Notes: a model not told the origin generated them from the sequence alone. A stretch of 64,000 bases of DNA from Datnioides undecimradiatus (GCA_008933995.1 WARS01000011.1:13607516-13671515), one strand, 5' to 3'; positions 40,801 to 54,700 are shown, counted from the stretch's first letter. Numbers and translations: made by a program.

Positions 40801-42243
40801 ATCCTCTCAGCTTTTGTTTTAAAGGACTTACAGAGGACTATTTAGCAAAGATATAACTTAATATTTGTGACTTTCCAAACTTTGGTAACCAAATTTCTAT
40901 CTTTTCCAGCAAAGCCTTTCATGCAACCTCCTGTCTCCCCCATAGATGTTTAATGGCACAGGGAAATGGGCGCACAGCCTTAGGCTTGAATACCATGCAG
41001 TGACATCCCAAACTGCAGCAGCAGCAGCCGGCAGCCTCAGAAAAATAAACTCTTCCGACCGTATCCGTTTTCTCATCTTCACCTTCCTGAGTGCGGAGCC
41101 CTTCTCATCATTATACCCCCACATTCAGCTGTCTGCAGAGGATCCCTGCTGGTCCATTAAGGCCATACTGAGGCTCACAAACCCCTGATTGCGTGAGCCA
41201 TCAATAGCACTGATTATAGGAGTTAATTAGAGTGCTTGGTATGAGAGAAAGGCTTGTGTTTCATCATAGATGTTAAAACTATACAGTACTGATGCAACAG
41301 CAGTAATTTTGTCAGTGTTGCAGGATTGCATCAGTATTGTTTGGCACAGACAATGGCAATATCTTCACTAGTGGTTGGCATAATGCCTGTGGAGTAGCAT
41401 TATGTGTTGCTGTAAGGGAAATTCAATTGGGCTTTTTTTCACTGCTGACTGCTATTCATTTACACCGTGGTCTGCTTCAATTCTCAGTGCTCGTGGCCTC
41501 CGTCAGCTCCATCTGTGTGCCCAGACATGCCCTGACCCTCACGTTCTGCAGCCAGCGTGCATGAATGTGTATGTGTATGTGTACGTGTGCGTGTGTCGCT
41601 GTATGTGCTACGTCTCTGACATGTGCACAAAACCAATTAGTTTTGGGATGGTGAAGTAGCTAGCCATGGGAAAATGACAATGGGGTAATTGAAGAGGCTG
41701 GCTGAATGAGAGGCCAGCCAGCTCAATGCAGCTGTTACACAAGTGCTGAGTGTTTTCTTCACGGACAAAATGAACAGAGAGAAAAGCAAGCGCTGATTGA
41801 AGGTGGTCTTATGTAGTTGTAGACAGTAATTAACATTGCCTTTCACTTTGCTGACATAAATTTTTAATGAAGAAACACCACTAGTCCGGTTGTGTCGTGG
41901 CATGTGAAGGTCCTTCACATTCGGTTCATTTAAAACAAATCATCACAGCTAACTGGTTTTGCAAACCACGCCGTTGTATTTTAGGTTTGAGTATGTTTTT
42001 CCCTCCAGTCCAGGCAGCCATTGATTTGCACTCATTTCTGAAATATGCAGAGGTCATTGTCAGACTCTTAAAACTTGTGATCCATCCAAGGTGGTGTTAT
42101 AGAATCCCTGTGAAGCTGCACCTTGTGTGACGTAAGAAATGGATGTCGATTTCACATTTTTTCTTTTACTTTCTCCTTATTGAAATAAATAAAAAATCAA
42201 TGGCTCCACAGGAAAATGACACACTCAAAAGCGTGAACCTGAC
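37802..42243. other. Non-coding, no gene seen
   Basis: No gene or RNA recognised. (TGCC)n of four units at about 38197-38213. Many TAAT/ATTA words at 39470-40400, seen but not interpretable without comparison. Confidence 0.5.
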
Positions 42244-42640
42244 TGTTACGCCCTCTATGGAGGGTTTTAGCATCTTTTAGCTCATTGCTTCAGTTTTACA
42301 TCCTGCTGCATTACTGTTTGTTCAGCCCCACTGTTCTCTGCAGTTTTAAGCTAAGACCAAAACCAACCAACCCTACTGTACCCCGTCAGCCAGGCGACAC
42401 GCAGCAGCTCTGCTGTGTTGTTGGAGCGTTTAGCACCTAAGGAGCCAAATGTTTCCCCCAGGGTTCGGTGGACAGAACTTAAAGGAGGGAAGATATTGGT
42501 CTTACATTCATCAGGTGGCCAGAAACACAGCTAAAGATGGATGCTAATGTTGCTCTGTATCTGCTGCTGTGCAAATACGCAAGTGTGAGCATATTCACCA
42601 TATCAAAATTAAGTTGTTAATGTGGGTTTGAGAAGCTGAG
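42244..42640 (-). repeat. Dispersed fish repeat, family C, copy 2
   Basis: On the minus strand it contains gtgtttctggccacctgatg and gagcaacattagcatccatc, matching 23795-24240 in order, and then a distal part (gccaggcgacacgcagcagc on the + strand). Confidence 0.62.
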
Positions 42641-45590
42641 AAATACTAAAACATGGCTCAGGCTCTTTAAGTGCTCTGGCAGTTGTCACCAGTAGATATT
42701 GTACTGAGCTTTTAAGTGAGACAGTAGCTCAGTTTATTGTCCTCTTATTCTCATCTATTTTGAAAAATGGTTAAAATTCCTCACTGGGATTGTTCTCACC
42801 GACCTGTCGTGTTTCTTTCTAACAGACCATTTCCTGTTCGATATTATCAGCTGTCTGACAGCTTTTGGCACAGCACTCCCAACAGCTCTGTGTTGCTTTT
42901 TACCTCAGCCTCTGCAGTCTGCAGTAAAGTGAGCTTTATTTACTTTGGCTTTTCCAGGTTTGTCAGCACAGGACGCATCAGGAGTGTTCAGCAATTGTGA
43001 TGGATGTTTTGTGATTGCGCGTGCCCTCGAACGATTGTATCTTCAAATAAAAAATGGGCTGTAGCTTCTTCATCAAGATGCATAGCTACTCTGGCTTAAC
43101 CTAAAACCTAACCTAAAATACATTCATAATGCAGAGCTTTTCTTTATGCCGCACTGGTAAATTGAAGGTTTTAGAATCAGCAACATGAATATACTACTAC
43201 TTGATTTTAACAGGGTCAATTCTGGCTGTTTTCAGCATTTTCATGCTCACTCCTCAGGCAGTGGATGTCAGTAGTTTCAGGCCTTAGTGGTCAAGTTCCT
43301 CGTCTTAAGAGCCCCACTTGAGTTTGCAATGTCTTCCAACTGTGAGAGGGATGTGAGGGGTTGGCCCTGTATCACTGCAGCTCACAGGGGTAATTATAGC
43401 ACACAGATGAATACGGGTGCACATATACAGTGTGCACACAAAGACACACACATGCTGACCGGCTAGAGCTGAGCTGCTACACCTCATTAAATTGGGAAAT
43501 GAATCCTGGGTGAAGCTCTGGCTCCTTTCCAGATAAGAATCGCTAGGCTTTCGGGGATTCACTATAAAATTTATAATTAACACATTTATTCTTTTGCTGT
43601 CACAGGCTGTCTTTTTTTTTCACTTCACCTGTGACTGTTAACTGCCAGGTTCAGCCTCTATGTTAAATTCTTCCACAAATTACGGTGATCTTTAACAGCT
43701 TTTTACATTAACAAAATTGATTTGGCACTGAGAATGTCTTGCGATACAATATCTTACTAATCACTCTGAACGGATTTTGCACGACTGACATCTGATCGTA
43801 AATTTCTGACATGCTGCAAGTTGAAAATAAACAGTGATGACAAAAGTCTGCTGCAGGTTTTCAGCTCAGTACGAGTTCAGCACCCCTGCCTGCAGCCTGC
43901 AAATGAGCTTGATGAAATTGCCCCCCTTGGTTCTTTTTATGTCAAATCCCAAGCCGGAGCTGCCTGATGGTCTGCACAGCGGTGTGATTGGCTGCCGTAG
44001 GCGAATAATACAGGCCATCCCTGGAGAGGTGTAGTGGAAGCTGGGGGCAGCAGACGTTAGCCTTGGTCTCATCCCATGCTACCAGACACACAGGCACTGG
44101 GGCCGGCACTGGATCATGACTGTAGGGCAGCACTAACAAATATATGAGTTCCCCAAGGAGGACCAGGCCAGGCTCTCACTGCCTAGCTGTCTAGCCTCTG
44201 GTCCCAGACACAGCTTCCACCAACCTCATTTGCAGCCCTGACCCGACCCACACCCAAAGGCAGGAGAGAGCGCTGAACGTATGCAGCTCCGCCTTCAATG
44301 GGCTCGATTTGATTCTTTCATACGGTAACCAGCATTAATATCCCAAATTTGATAGTGTGCTTTTCTGATAACGCGGCAAATTAGTCTGCCTGAGCTCTAA
44401 ATTAAGCTGTGACATTTTAATACTGTGCCAGCGGATGCCTAGGGTGAGAAAGGCAGGAGAGCAAGATAAAAACAGGTCAGGCTGCGGCTGTTAAACGGCA
44501 GAATACGACTCCTCATAAGTTCTGTTCCCTCATTATTTTTGCTCATTTTCGCCAGTTCTCGTTTATACAAAACAAATGAATTATGCTGGTCTTTCCTCTG
44601 TAATGGCTGAAACTGAGCAAAGTCATTTGGACTCAATTACTTTTATACCCTGACGCCTGGGCCACATTTTGCTCATTATTTCTTTTAAGCTGTCTCAATA
44701 AATAACTGTTCCTGGTTAGAAGGTGCGATACGGCAACTCTGAGTTGAGAAAGTCAAACCTGCTATGTTCAGTACAGCCCATACATTTCTGTTTAACACTC
44801 TCTATTCACAGTCCATCCATGTGATGGAGGTATAATTAGGTTATATTGTGTAACCAAAGAAAACCCTCACTTAATTAACAGTTAGTCAATGGTCAATTAG
44901 CCTTTCACCACTTTGTTCAAACCAGCAAACAAGCAGCCTGGTTTGAACCTGAACACCCCGTTGAACTTGCACCGTCTGTCCGCATTGAGCGGTGTCTACT
45001 AAGATGTCAGAGATTTAAGATTTGCCCCATCGCACGTGATGTTTCCCACGACAACAATCTCATGAAAGACTGATGGTTCACTGTCGGAAACCTGACCTCA
45101 CTGCCGATCAGTTTGCTGCCGGCTCAGTCGGTCAGTCAATCAAACTGATAAAGCTGAGAGTGAAATGGAAAGTAAAGCGAGTGTCCCCTTGTCTTGTCCC
45201 TTGGCGTATCATCTGCCGGCTGATGTGATCGATATGGCAGAGAAGCCTAATGGCATCGTGGCCACGGCGGTGATTAGCCAAGCAAAATGAGCCCATGTGG
45301 GCCCTGCCGGCCTGTACTGGAGTGCACTACATCAAAAAGATAGCTTCCAGCAAACTGTGCTGCATGGCAACTAACATCGATCTGTGGCCAGAGCTATATG
45401 TGTCTGTCTCTCACCCATTCTCTCTCTCTCTCTCCCTCACCAGCTGATGAACACAAAATAGAACAAACTCAGTATTATGATTGATAGCCGCAGTAACTGG
45501 ATGTGCTATTCAACCTAGTAATCTCTGTTCCTGCTTCTATCCTCTTATCTCTGACATTGCCTCCCCCTTTCTGTCTTTCTCTCCCTGTAG
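42641..45590. other. Non-coding sequence upstream of the first nrcam exon seen
   Basis: No promoter or leader exon can be fixed. Ends in the C/T-rich acceptor of the exon at 45591. A (CT)n run lies at 45419-45432. 44280-44720 is evenly composed and repeat-free by eye. Confidence 0.5.
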
Positions 45591-45767
45591 TTTGTGAATG
45601 TGCACGTGTCCTCGGACGGTGTGACTGAGCAGAGAGGCGGGGCATCGCTGTATTTCGGGGCAGACCTTTGCGTCACACACCGATGATGGAGAGGAGGAGG
45701 ATGGATGCAGCACTGCTGTTGCTGATCCTGGGACACCTCGCCACGGCGTTGGAGGTCCCACTTGACC
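45591..45767 (+). CDS. nrcam: nrcam exon: 5'UTR and signal peptide
   Basis: The exon opens after a strong acceptor (ctctccctgtag) and ends before gtaagg. 45591-45682 is leader. An in-frame TGA at 45626-45628 limits the start, and the first in-frame ATG is 45683, with two more at 45686 and 45701. The ATGs at 45686 and 45701 have A at -3 and G at +4 and may be the ones used. The product begins MMERRRMD, then has a leucine-rich hydrophobic core and ends ATALEVPLD. Mammalian NrCAM has the same ALEVPLD after its signal peptide. Coding part is residues 1-28, phase 1 at the end. Because the exon starts with an acceptor inside the leader, at least one non-coding exon lies upstream. Confidence 0.93.
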
Positions 45768-48700
45768 GTAAGGACACAGTGCATGCACCACACAACACAT
45801 CTAAGACACCTCACACATAATGTGAGGCTGAATGAAGCTGAAACAATTAGTCATTTAATCGATCAGCTGATTGATGGAAAGTTTAACAGCAGGTCATTTG
45901 TCAAACAAAAAGGCCATGTGTTTGCTGCAGCTTCTAAAATGTGAGGTTTTGCTAGTTTTCTTTGTCACCCATGAGAGTGAACTGAATATTTATGATAATT
46001 GGGACAAAACATTTTTTCCATGTACTTTAACTCTGGGTTCTGATGCAAATGTTTTACTGTTTTCTGAGATGATTTTATAAAAGAGAGCAATAAAAGAAAT
46101 AATTTGATATTTTGCAGAGAGTTAAACAGAAAGAATCCGCTCTCACCTCTGTGCATGACTGTGTCCCGCTGAAGGGCAGCTAAGAGCTGATCACGCACAA
46201 ACAACTGTTTCAAGTCTTTGTTTTTTACTTGGATTAAACAAAAGAGTTACAGGATCTTAAGAGGTGCAGATTTTGTGACCTCTAGACAGAGTCACGATTT
46301 CTCTTTCCTGATTGCAGACATTGTGTTAAGCTAGGCTAGCCAGCTGCTTCGGGTAGCTTCAAATATACTAAACAAACAGAAAGGTGGTATTGAACTTCTC
46401 AATTCACTGTCATCAAGAAAATATGTTTTGCTCAAAGTAATTGGCTATTATTTTGATAAATTAATAGAGAACACGTTCAGATTAATTGGTAATGTCAATC
46501 ATTTTAGCAATTCAGTTATTAATCAACATGAGAATTCTTTTTTTGTTTATAAAAGCTGTTATTCTACACAGTAACACATTTGGGTTAGTTAATTATTAAT
46601 TTGACAATGTTTTTCAGTTGATCAGCTAATAGTTTGAAGATCTTACAAAGCAGTGAACATTTTCATATTTTAAGGAAAATCCATATTCCATATCCAGATA
46701 TTCAGTTTGCTAGTATGTATGACACTTAATAAAGTGTCTGGTAAGTGTATTTCTACATATTACATTGATGACATTCCTTTTTTCTGAGCAGCTGATATTT
46801 TACTTTTGGATGAATCTGTCCACCAGACTGAACTCTGACACCACAGCCTTACGTCTGCGCCGTTGTAGATCTTCTACATGTTGTTTGGTCGGAGCTGTTG
46901 ACCACAGGAGGCTGGCATTTCTCAACTGGGAACTGGTTTTGTTTAAAGCATGTTTGAAGCAGGAAGATGTTTTTCACCACTAATGTCTGCTTCTCTTTAC
47001 TGTCACAATTTTTCTCTCTTGTTTGCTGATTCTTGGGAAAAACATTAAAGTTCTGGAAGGATGTAAGTCCCAAACTAGTGTGAATTTACTGCAGAAGCTG
47101 TGCTAGCCGTTTTTTTGTGTGTATTAAAGATTATATTTGATCTTTTCTTTTATCATGTTTCTGTATTATTTTTGTCTGTATTATGTTATGAGATGCTGAG
47201 TGTGATTTGGCGTGGATTTTAGTGTATCGCATGCGTTGATCTCTTTCTTTCTTTCTTTGCTGTTTTTGTTTTGGCGTGCTGTTGCAGTGGTAGAGCTTTT
47301 TTTTCATAGAGCAATATTGCACACAGCACGAGTTCTTATATCATTTGTTTTGTCACAGTCCATTACTTATCTTACCGGCGCTGACAGGAATACATTAAGC
47401 ATCGGATCATTACAATAAAGTGAAATGTACCTGAGCGTTCTGCATGCTTTTTCTGCTGTTGCACATGTTACGAGAGCTTTTTGTGCCTGTCAGCAAACGG
47501 CCGTCTGGTTTGATTCAGTGTGGTGGGCCTGCATGTGATTGGTAATGACTGCTTGTGTGGTCAATACAGCAGCAGAAAAAGGCTTAGTTATGCAGTAAAG
47601 GTCATGATTGAATATCACCCTCTCTCTGATCGCCTTTAGTGCCGCAGCCGCCGACCATAACTCACCAATCCCCCAAGGATTACATCATCGACCCACGAGA
47701 GAATATTATAATCCACTGCGAGGCGAAGGGAAAGCCGCATCCCAGGTAGGAAGTGTGATTTTTGCATTCGTGTTGCTGTTACTCCAGGATGGATTCAAAC
47801 ACCACCTGTCACATTTCAATTAAAAGCTTCAGCTGATGGCGCATCTCCAGAAAACTGAGTTTAAAAGCTCTGGTTTATCCAAACTATATATAATAAAAAA
47901 AGATGGTACTTTACTCCTGCACATGCTGGATAGATGTACAACAGTGCATTTTAAAGCTATTTCTCTGTTATCAGTCATCAGGGGTGATGAGGTACGCTGT
48001 TATGAGTTATGAGACTTGTTGTGTTTTTGCTCCTCAGCTTCTCATGGACGAGAAATGGGACCCACTTTGACGTCGACGAGGACCCCAATGTGACCATGAG
48101 GCCCCACTCTGGGACTCTGGTGGTGGACATCAGCAGAGCGAAGGCCGAACAGTACGAGTACGTCTACCAGTGCACAGCGAGAAACAAACATGGAACTGCT
48201 GTTTCCAGCAACATTGTCGTGCGACAGTCCCGTAAGTGCAGTGCAGTCTGTGTCTTTGAATTTTATATCTTCCATTTAATGTCGTGCATATCTCTCATCT
48301 TTCTCACATCCTTCTATTTTTCTTCCTGTTCTGACAATTAAGTAGCATTTTCCATCTTAAGAGCACTCCTGAAAGGTAAAGGGTTGCATGCAGGGAACAG
48401 CATGTTTAGGATGTAACAGTGGGCAGCCCAAATACTCCTCTGTATTTCTCCTTTAGCCTATTGTTATTCAGTTAGGCACCATCTCCCTCATCCTGCCTCT
48501 GTCATCCTGTTAGCAACAGTCCATTAGCCCATATTTCATGTCAGATTATGAGACTCCTCATCCACTGACGTGTGCACGTTGTCCCCCGAACGATAAAGGG
48601 TCCCCCTTGTGGTCAAAGGAGAAAATCAAGCCAATCTTCGTCCAGGAGGGTGCATCCCTGGTGCTGCCCTGTCGACCCCCTGCTGGCCTGCCTCCTCCTA

Positions 48701-51700
48701 TCATATTCTGGATGGACAACTGTGAGCACTCCACTCATTGTTTAGCTGCTTTCATGAAGGCTTTATTAAACACTGCTGCTTCCCAGTATGTGTCCTTGTG
48801 GCAAAATCATGTGTCTGCTCCCAACGAATCCTCCTCAGGGCTCCTCACAGTTAATGTCCTGCCTTTGGCATTTTAATGTAACTTAATATAAACATCACAT
48901 GAATGTTTTAGTCATTAATATGAATCTGTTTGTGTCTTTAATGTTGAGAAATACGAGCACCGCCACCGCAGTTAATTAGCTGATACTAACAGTCACATCC
49001 GTGGTTCTGTATACTTAATGTAATTACATTAAGTAATTACATGAAGTATCACAGATAATTAACTTATCACTGCTTGATTCAAAGAATGTGTTTATTTTAA
49101 GGGGTCGTTACACCCAAATTACAAAAAGCCATTTTCTTTTCTCACCTCTAACAGCCATGCAGAATTGTTGACAAACAACCTTGCAACATCATCCACTGAT
49201 TAGCCGCTCATAATTTTCACATTTCCACAGTGCACAAGCACTTTAAGCACTTCACGTCAACGGCAAAGTCATAATTGAAAGTTCGTTCTTGACCCTGAAA
49301 AGAATTAACCACTGGTTACACTCTACACAAACATCAACACCTCTGCAGTGGCTGAACATGCCACCAATAGGAACAGTTGCTTCTGTGAAAGAGCCAGTGA
49401 AGACCATGCTGAAGACCTTTCATCCAAATTTGAATGAACTTATTCTATAAAGAAGGCAGCACACATAGCAGCAGCTTTAACTACAGAGCATGTATGTAAA
49501 TTGCTGTATGCCGCAAAATATTTAATTTGCTGCACGTTTCAGACTTCCAGAGGCTTCCTCAGAGCAGCAGGGTGTCCCAGTCCCTGAACGGAGACCTTTA
49601 CTTCTCTAATGTGCTCCGAGAGGATTCAAGGAACGACTACATCTGTTATGCTCGCTTCCCATACACACAAACCATCCAACAGAAACAACCCATCACCGTC
49701 AAGGTCCTCAGCAGTAAGTATGACTGTGTGTGTGTGTGTGAGGAGAAGACAATTGAAGTCAATTGTACTGAGAGTATAATGAGCTAGCATAACTGAGACG
49801 ACTGGAGTTTGTGCGCAGTGCGTCCGCGTGAGAGTTTGCTCATTTACAGTAGCATGTGTAAGCATGGCTGCGTAGGAGGGAGACAACATTTCCTATCTCT
49901 GATTTCATCCTCAGAGACGCCGGCGGTCGTCATCCCCCTGAAAAGACATATTGTCAGAGCTTTCATGGCTCTCTGCGCTATCTGCCAGGCGGGCGTTCAT
50001 TACATTACTTCTGTTAGACGTTCTGTATCAGCACTCTCTCCACCAGCAACAAAGACTGCTCTCAGCCGGTCCAGCGTTTTGCAGTTAATATAACGACTGG
50101 TTGTTTCCACAAGACTACAATCATTTGGGTTTTCGACTCATTTTAAAGTTTCGTTCTGGCATTTTTAAATTTCTCATGTTGAGTTGTTTTAAAGAGGACA
50201 CACATGTGTTTTGTTTCCGTTATTTTTATTCCATGTATCTGATGATTTCAACCTGTGGCATGTTTGATTTTTCTGTTGTGTTACAGTGGATGCAATCAAT
50301 GACACAATGGCAGCTTTTTACAATGACACTGATTTATTTAGTGGTGAGTTTTGGCACCCCCTAGTGTTTACCCCCCTCCTTCTCCAACTTTGAGCTCCAA
50401 ACTCTAGCTTCTTACCCACTAACACCAACCCTTCAACCTGTCAACCCAGGGCGTTTTGCGATCTCACTGATTTCTTTTGGGGCGAGATCTGGCACCCTCT
50501 AGTGTTTACCCTCCAACATAGAACGTCAAAATGTAGCCGTTACCCACTAACACTAACCTCGAAACCCAAGAATCAAAGTAAGTTCTCTGTCCCTCTGTCA
50601 CTCCTCCTCTGTCCAATCAAACCCGTTTTAATAACTATTCACTTCCTCCTATGAGCTGCTTAGACCAGCGCTGCATGATGACTCAATATCAGCTGAATGT
50701 TTTACATGTGCCAACATCTATACAGTCTTGAGCATTTTCATTTCAAATAAAGTAATTAGGTAACAATTTGAACATATTATTAATAAGTTATTCTGACTGA
50801 CAACGAATTATTTTAATCCTAACACATGTTTAAAGTCTCTTTTTATTTGCCTTTCCTTGGTCAAAATGGCCAGATGCCATTGTTTTCAAAAATCAAATTC
50901 TCCTCTGCCTTGTATAATTTTAGAGCACACCTAACTCTTAATCTCTCCGTCACCAGTCATTTCAATCTTTCTTCATTCCTTGGTGCTCAGAAGATCTTTG
51001 ATTTGTCTCTTTGTCTGAACAATACCACATGCCTGGCAAACCCAAGGCATGCACACACTTTGATTTCCAACAAACAGCTCTCATGCCAGGGAGTTATCAC
51101 CATTACCACAAACATTTAGTCTGATCTTTATATCATTAGTGCAGCAGATCACTTCTTTACCAGTTCAGTAGCAGAAAGCAAACCTGCATGTCACTAATTC
51201 TCATTTTTGTATTAGATTCATTTCCATCTGTATAATAACCCCGAAGGGCAAATAACTGACAATAAACACCCAACAGAAAGCAGGACAATAAAACACAACA
51301 GGGCTATAGAATTTACCTCTAACCATAAATTTTGAGACTTGTGGTATGTAATGAAGTGGCCTAGTGCCCTTGCATTGCAGACCCATTGTAGGAGAGAGGT
51401 TTCGTCATATCACAGTGTTGTGGACAAATGCAGAGGAGTAGCTAATCGTTTCATTGTGAATGTGTGTGTCTGTAGAAGACCCTGCAGACGAGAGGAAGCC
51501 AACCTTCCTCGTCCCAGCTGGCCCCTCCAGTTCCAAGATGGTATTGAGAGGACAGGTGCTGGAGATGGAGTGTATTGCCGAAGGACTGTAAGTGAAAGAA
51601 TCCGCCATTAGTGCAGTACTGAAAGCCTCAAGTGCCCACCTGCTCGAGTGTCATCATCACTCTTTGTCTCTTCCCCCCTCTGTGGCTTTGATTCCAGGCC

Positions 51701-54700
51701 CACCCCTGAAATCTCCTGGACCAAAGTGAGCGGCGATCTACCAGCCAAGCGCACATCTTTCCTGCACTACCAGAGGACCCTTCGCATTGTGAACGTGTCC
51801 GAGTCAGACGCGGGAGACTACCGCTGCACCGCCAGGAATCAGCTAGGCTTGGTGCACCACACCATCCACGTCACGGTCAAAGGTGCGCCTGTGATGAAAC
51901 GCACAGCATCCCATCAGGCCCTTCACTCGGCATGTGGCAGCACAGTCTCTTCATTCTGCCTCCATCTTATAATTGATTTATGCGCAGATGCCAACAGGGC
52001 AGTGTGTTCAGTGATTAATTCTCCGCACTGTCGTCTATTTTCAGCTGCTCCATATTGGATCAGTGGTGCTCCCAGGAACCTTGTTCTCGCTCCGGGAGAG
52101 AACGGTGTGCTGACCTGCAGGGCGAGTGGTATACCCAAGCCCTCCATCACCTGGGCTATGAATGGCATCCCCATAGAAAGTGAGTGAAAACTGTGAAAGC
52201 TAGGGCTGAAATTCACTTTGCATAGAAAAGACATCATCTGCTCTTGATGGCTTCATTAGTTTTTTATTCTTTAATTTCACCACTTGAGACAGGATTTTTG
52301 TTTTAAATAATTACATTTTCCTCCAGTGTGGGGTTTACATTGGTTTGATACTGATAACAAAACAATGACCAGCCAATAAAACCACAGCTTTCTCATTTTA
52401 CTCCTCATTTTTTTTTACAGATATGTATTAGTTAATGAGTCATAGAGGTGTTGGTTGGCAGATTTTGTTGTCTTTGGACAGACCCAGGCTACCTTTTCCC
52501 CATTTTGAGTCTTAATGCTAAGCTAAGCTAGCTGGCTGCAGGTTGGACACATGACCTTACATGCTGGATGCGTAAATGAAAAGCCGAAATTGTCTATTTC
52601 ACTATTTGAGAAATCAAGAGCAAGAGCCAGAGTTACATCTGTAACTCTCGTTTTTCCCCTAACAGACTCCCCCAAGGATCTCAGCAGGAAAGTGGAGGAT
52701 GACACCATCATCTTCACTGATGTGCAGATTGGCTCCAGCGCCGTCTACCAGTGTAATGTCTCCAATGACTACGGCTATCTCCTGTCCAATGCCTTCGTCA
52801 ATGTGCTCTGTAAGTTCATTAGACAAGATCCATTTGCATTAGAATGCTCTTTCCTATTTGCATTGATTTCTGAGTATTAACATGGGAGTAATTGCTGCTG
52901 GGTCACTACAGCGGAGCCGCCCAGAGTGCTGACACCAGCCAACAAAGTCTACCAGGTCATCAAAAACCACCAGGCCCTAATAGACTGTGCTTCCTTTGGG
53001 TCACCCATCCCTAAAATTACATGGTGAGTTAATGACCTCCTTGTAGAACACTCTGTTTTGTACTGTAAAGCTCAAAGGGGCTGCTTCTCTGTCTCAGGTT
53101 CAAAGACAGTCGGTCCAGCACACTAGATGGAGACCCGTACATCCTTCATGACAATGGCACTTTAGAGATTCACGTTGCTCAGGCTCACAATAGTGGCAAA
53201 TACACCTGCGTGGCCAGAAACATACTCGGTATCTATGAGAATCACGTGTACCTGGAAGTTAAAGGTGAGCCTGTTTCTGCACTGAAGACCCTGTTAGCTG
53301 AATACAAGGATATCTTTTATGTGATTATGTTGTATGTATGTATCAAACAAAAAATATTTTTTGACTTTACAGTCAATCCTATTTCAGACACATTGTGTAT
53401 AGAACATTAGTTTGCTGGCTTTAATGTTTATCCATTTAAACTCATGTCCCCCTGTTTCTCCCATCAGAGCCCACCCGAATCCTGAAGCAGCCAGAGTACA
53501 AGGTGGTGCAGAGGGGCAAGTCTGTTGTTTTTGAGTGTAAGGTGAAACACGACCCGTCACTCATTCCAACTATGACTTGGCTCAAAGATGATGGAGAGCT
53601 GCCTGATGATGAGAGGTCAGAGCCATCTGTACATGTTTTTCCTGTCTGTCTTGTCGGATATAGCCATTAAATGTCTAATCTTTTATGAAATATCGCTGCA
53701 CTATTAGATACATTGATGTATGGTTGTATCTGTTTCCTTGCTAGCGTAGTTCGGCTTTTCTATCATGAAATGTGGTGCTGAACTGTCTGTATGTGTGCTT
53801 TGTCTCCAGATTAATCGTAGACTCTGACAGCCTTACCATCGCTGATGTGACAGAGAATGATGCGGGGGTATATACGTGCATCATGAACACCACTCTGGAC
53901 CATGATTCAGCCAGTGCTGAGCTCACTGTTGTCGGTAAGTTCAGCTTTGCAGAATCTCAGCTTTCACTGACTCATAAAGCAAACTCACAAATTATTAAAG
54001 TCTCTGTCTTCCCAGAAAAGCGAATCTGTCCAATAACACGCAGAACCGATTGCCTCTCAGCCCTTCAAGGTTAATTGCCCGAGAGTTTACTTAAGAGGGT
54101 CAGAGCAGATTTAGTCAGCTTTCATGTCAGCAGCATGAATATTTGATCGTTACCTTGTTGGCGAGCCAGATAATCTTCTTTGTTTTCTTATGGCTCACTG
54201 ACCACTAAACTCCCTATCTCACTCCCGCCCTCCTACCTGGCAGAGGCCACGCCGACACCAGCTGTTGTCCACGGTAAACCTGCAGCTCACAGGAGCAGCC
54301 AGATGTGCACTGCTCTGACATGGGCTTGTGTTGTTTGTTGGATGTTTCTGTTACGTGAAGCATGTCATGGCCTGAAGATTTATTTTTGACATTCCCAGAG
54401 CATTTTCAAGTCTTATTTTCATTTATTTTCATTTACCAGCATTTTTTTTGTTGTGTCTTTCAGATGGTTTTTTTTTACATACATATGCTTTTATTTTAGA
54501 TAAATTGTATGTTTTTGCGCTAAAATGCATAAAGTCTGAATGCATTAAACCACTGATGCAAACACTTCTGCACACAGATAATTTGTAAAGCAGACATCTT
54601 CCCCCGCTGCACCACTTGGGATCTTTTCAAATGCGCAATTTCCTCATCACTCATTTATTCCCAGCATGCGTTCCACTTTATCATTACAATTTCTAAACAT

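Noticed and set aside
44280..44720. Evenly composed repeat-free block upstream of nrcam, possible conserved enhancer
   Set aside because: Only an impression; without a cross-species alignment it cannot be supported as a feature.
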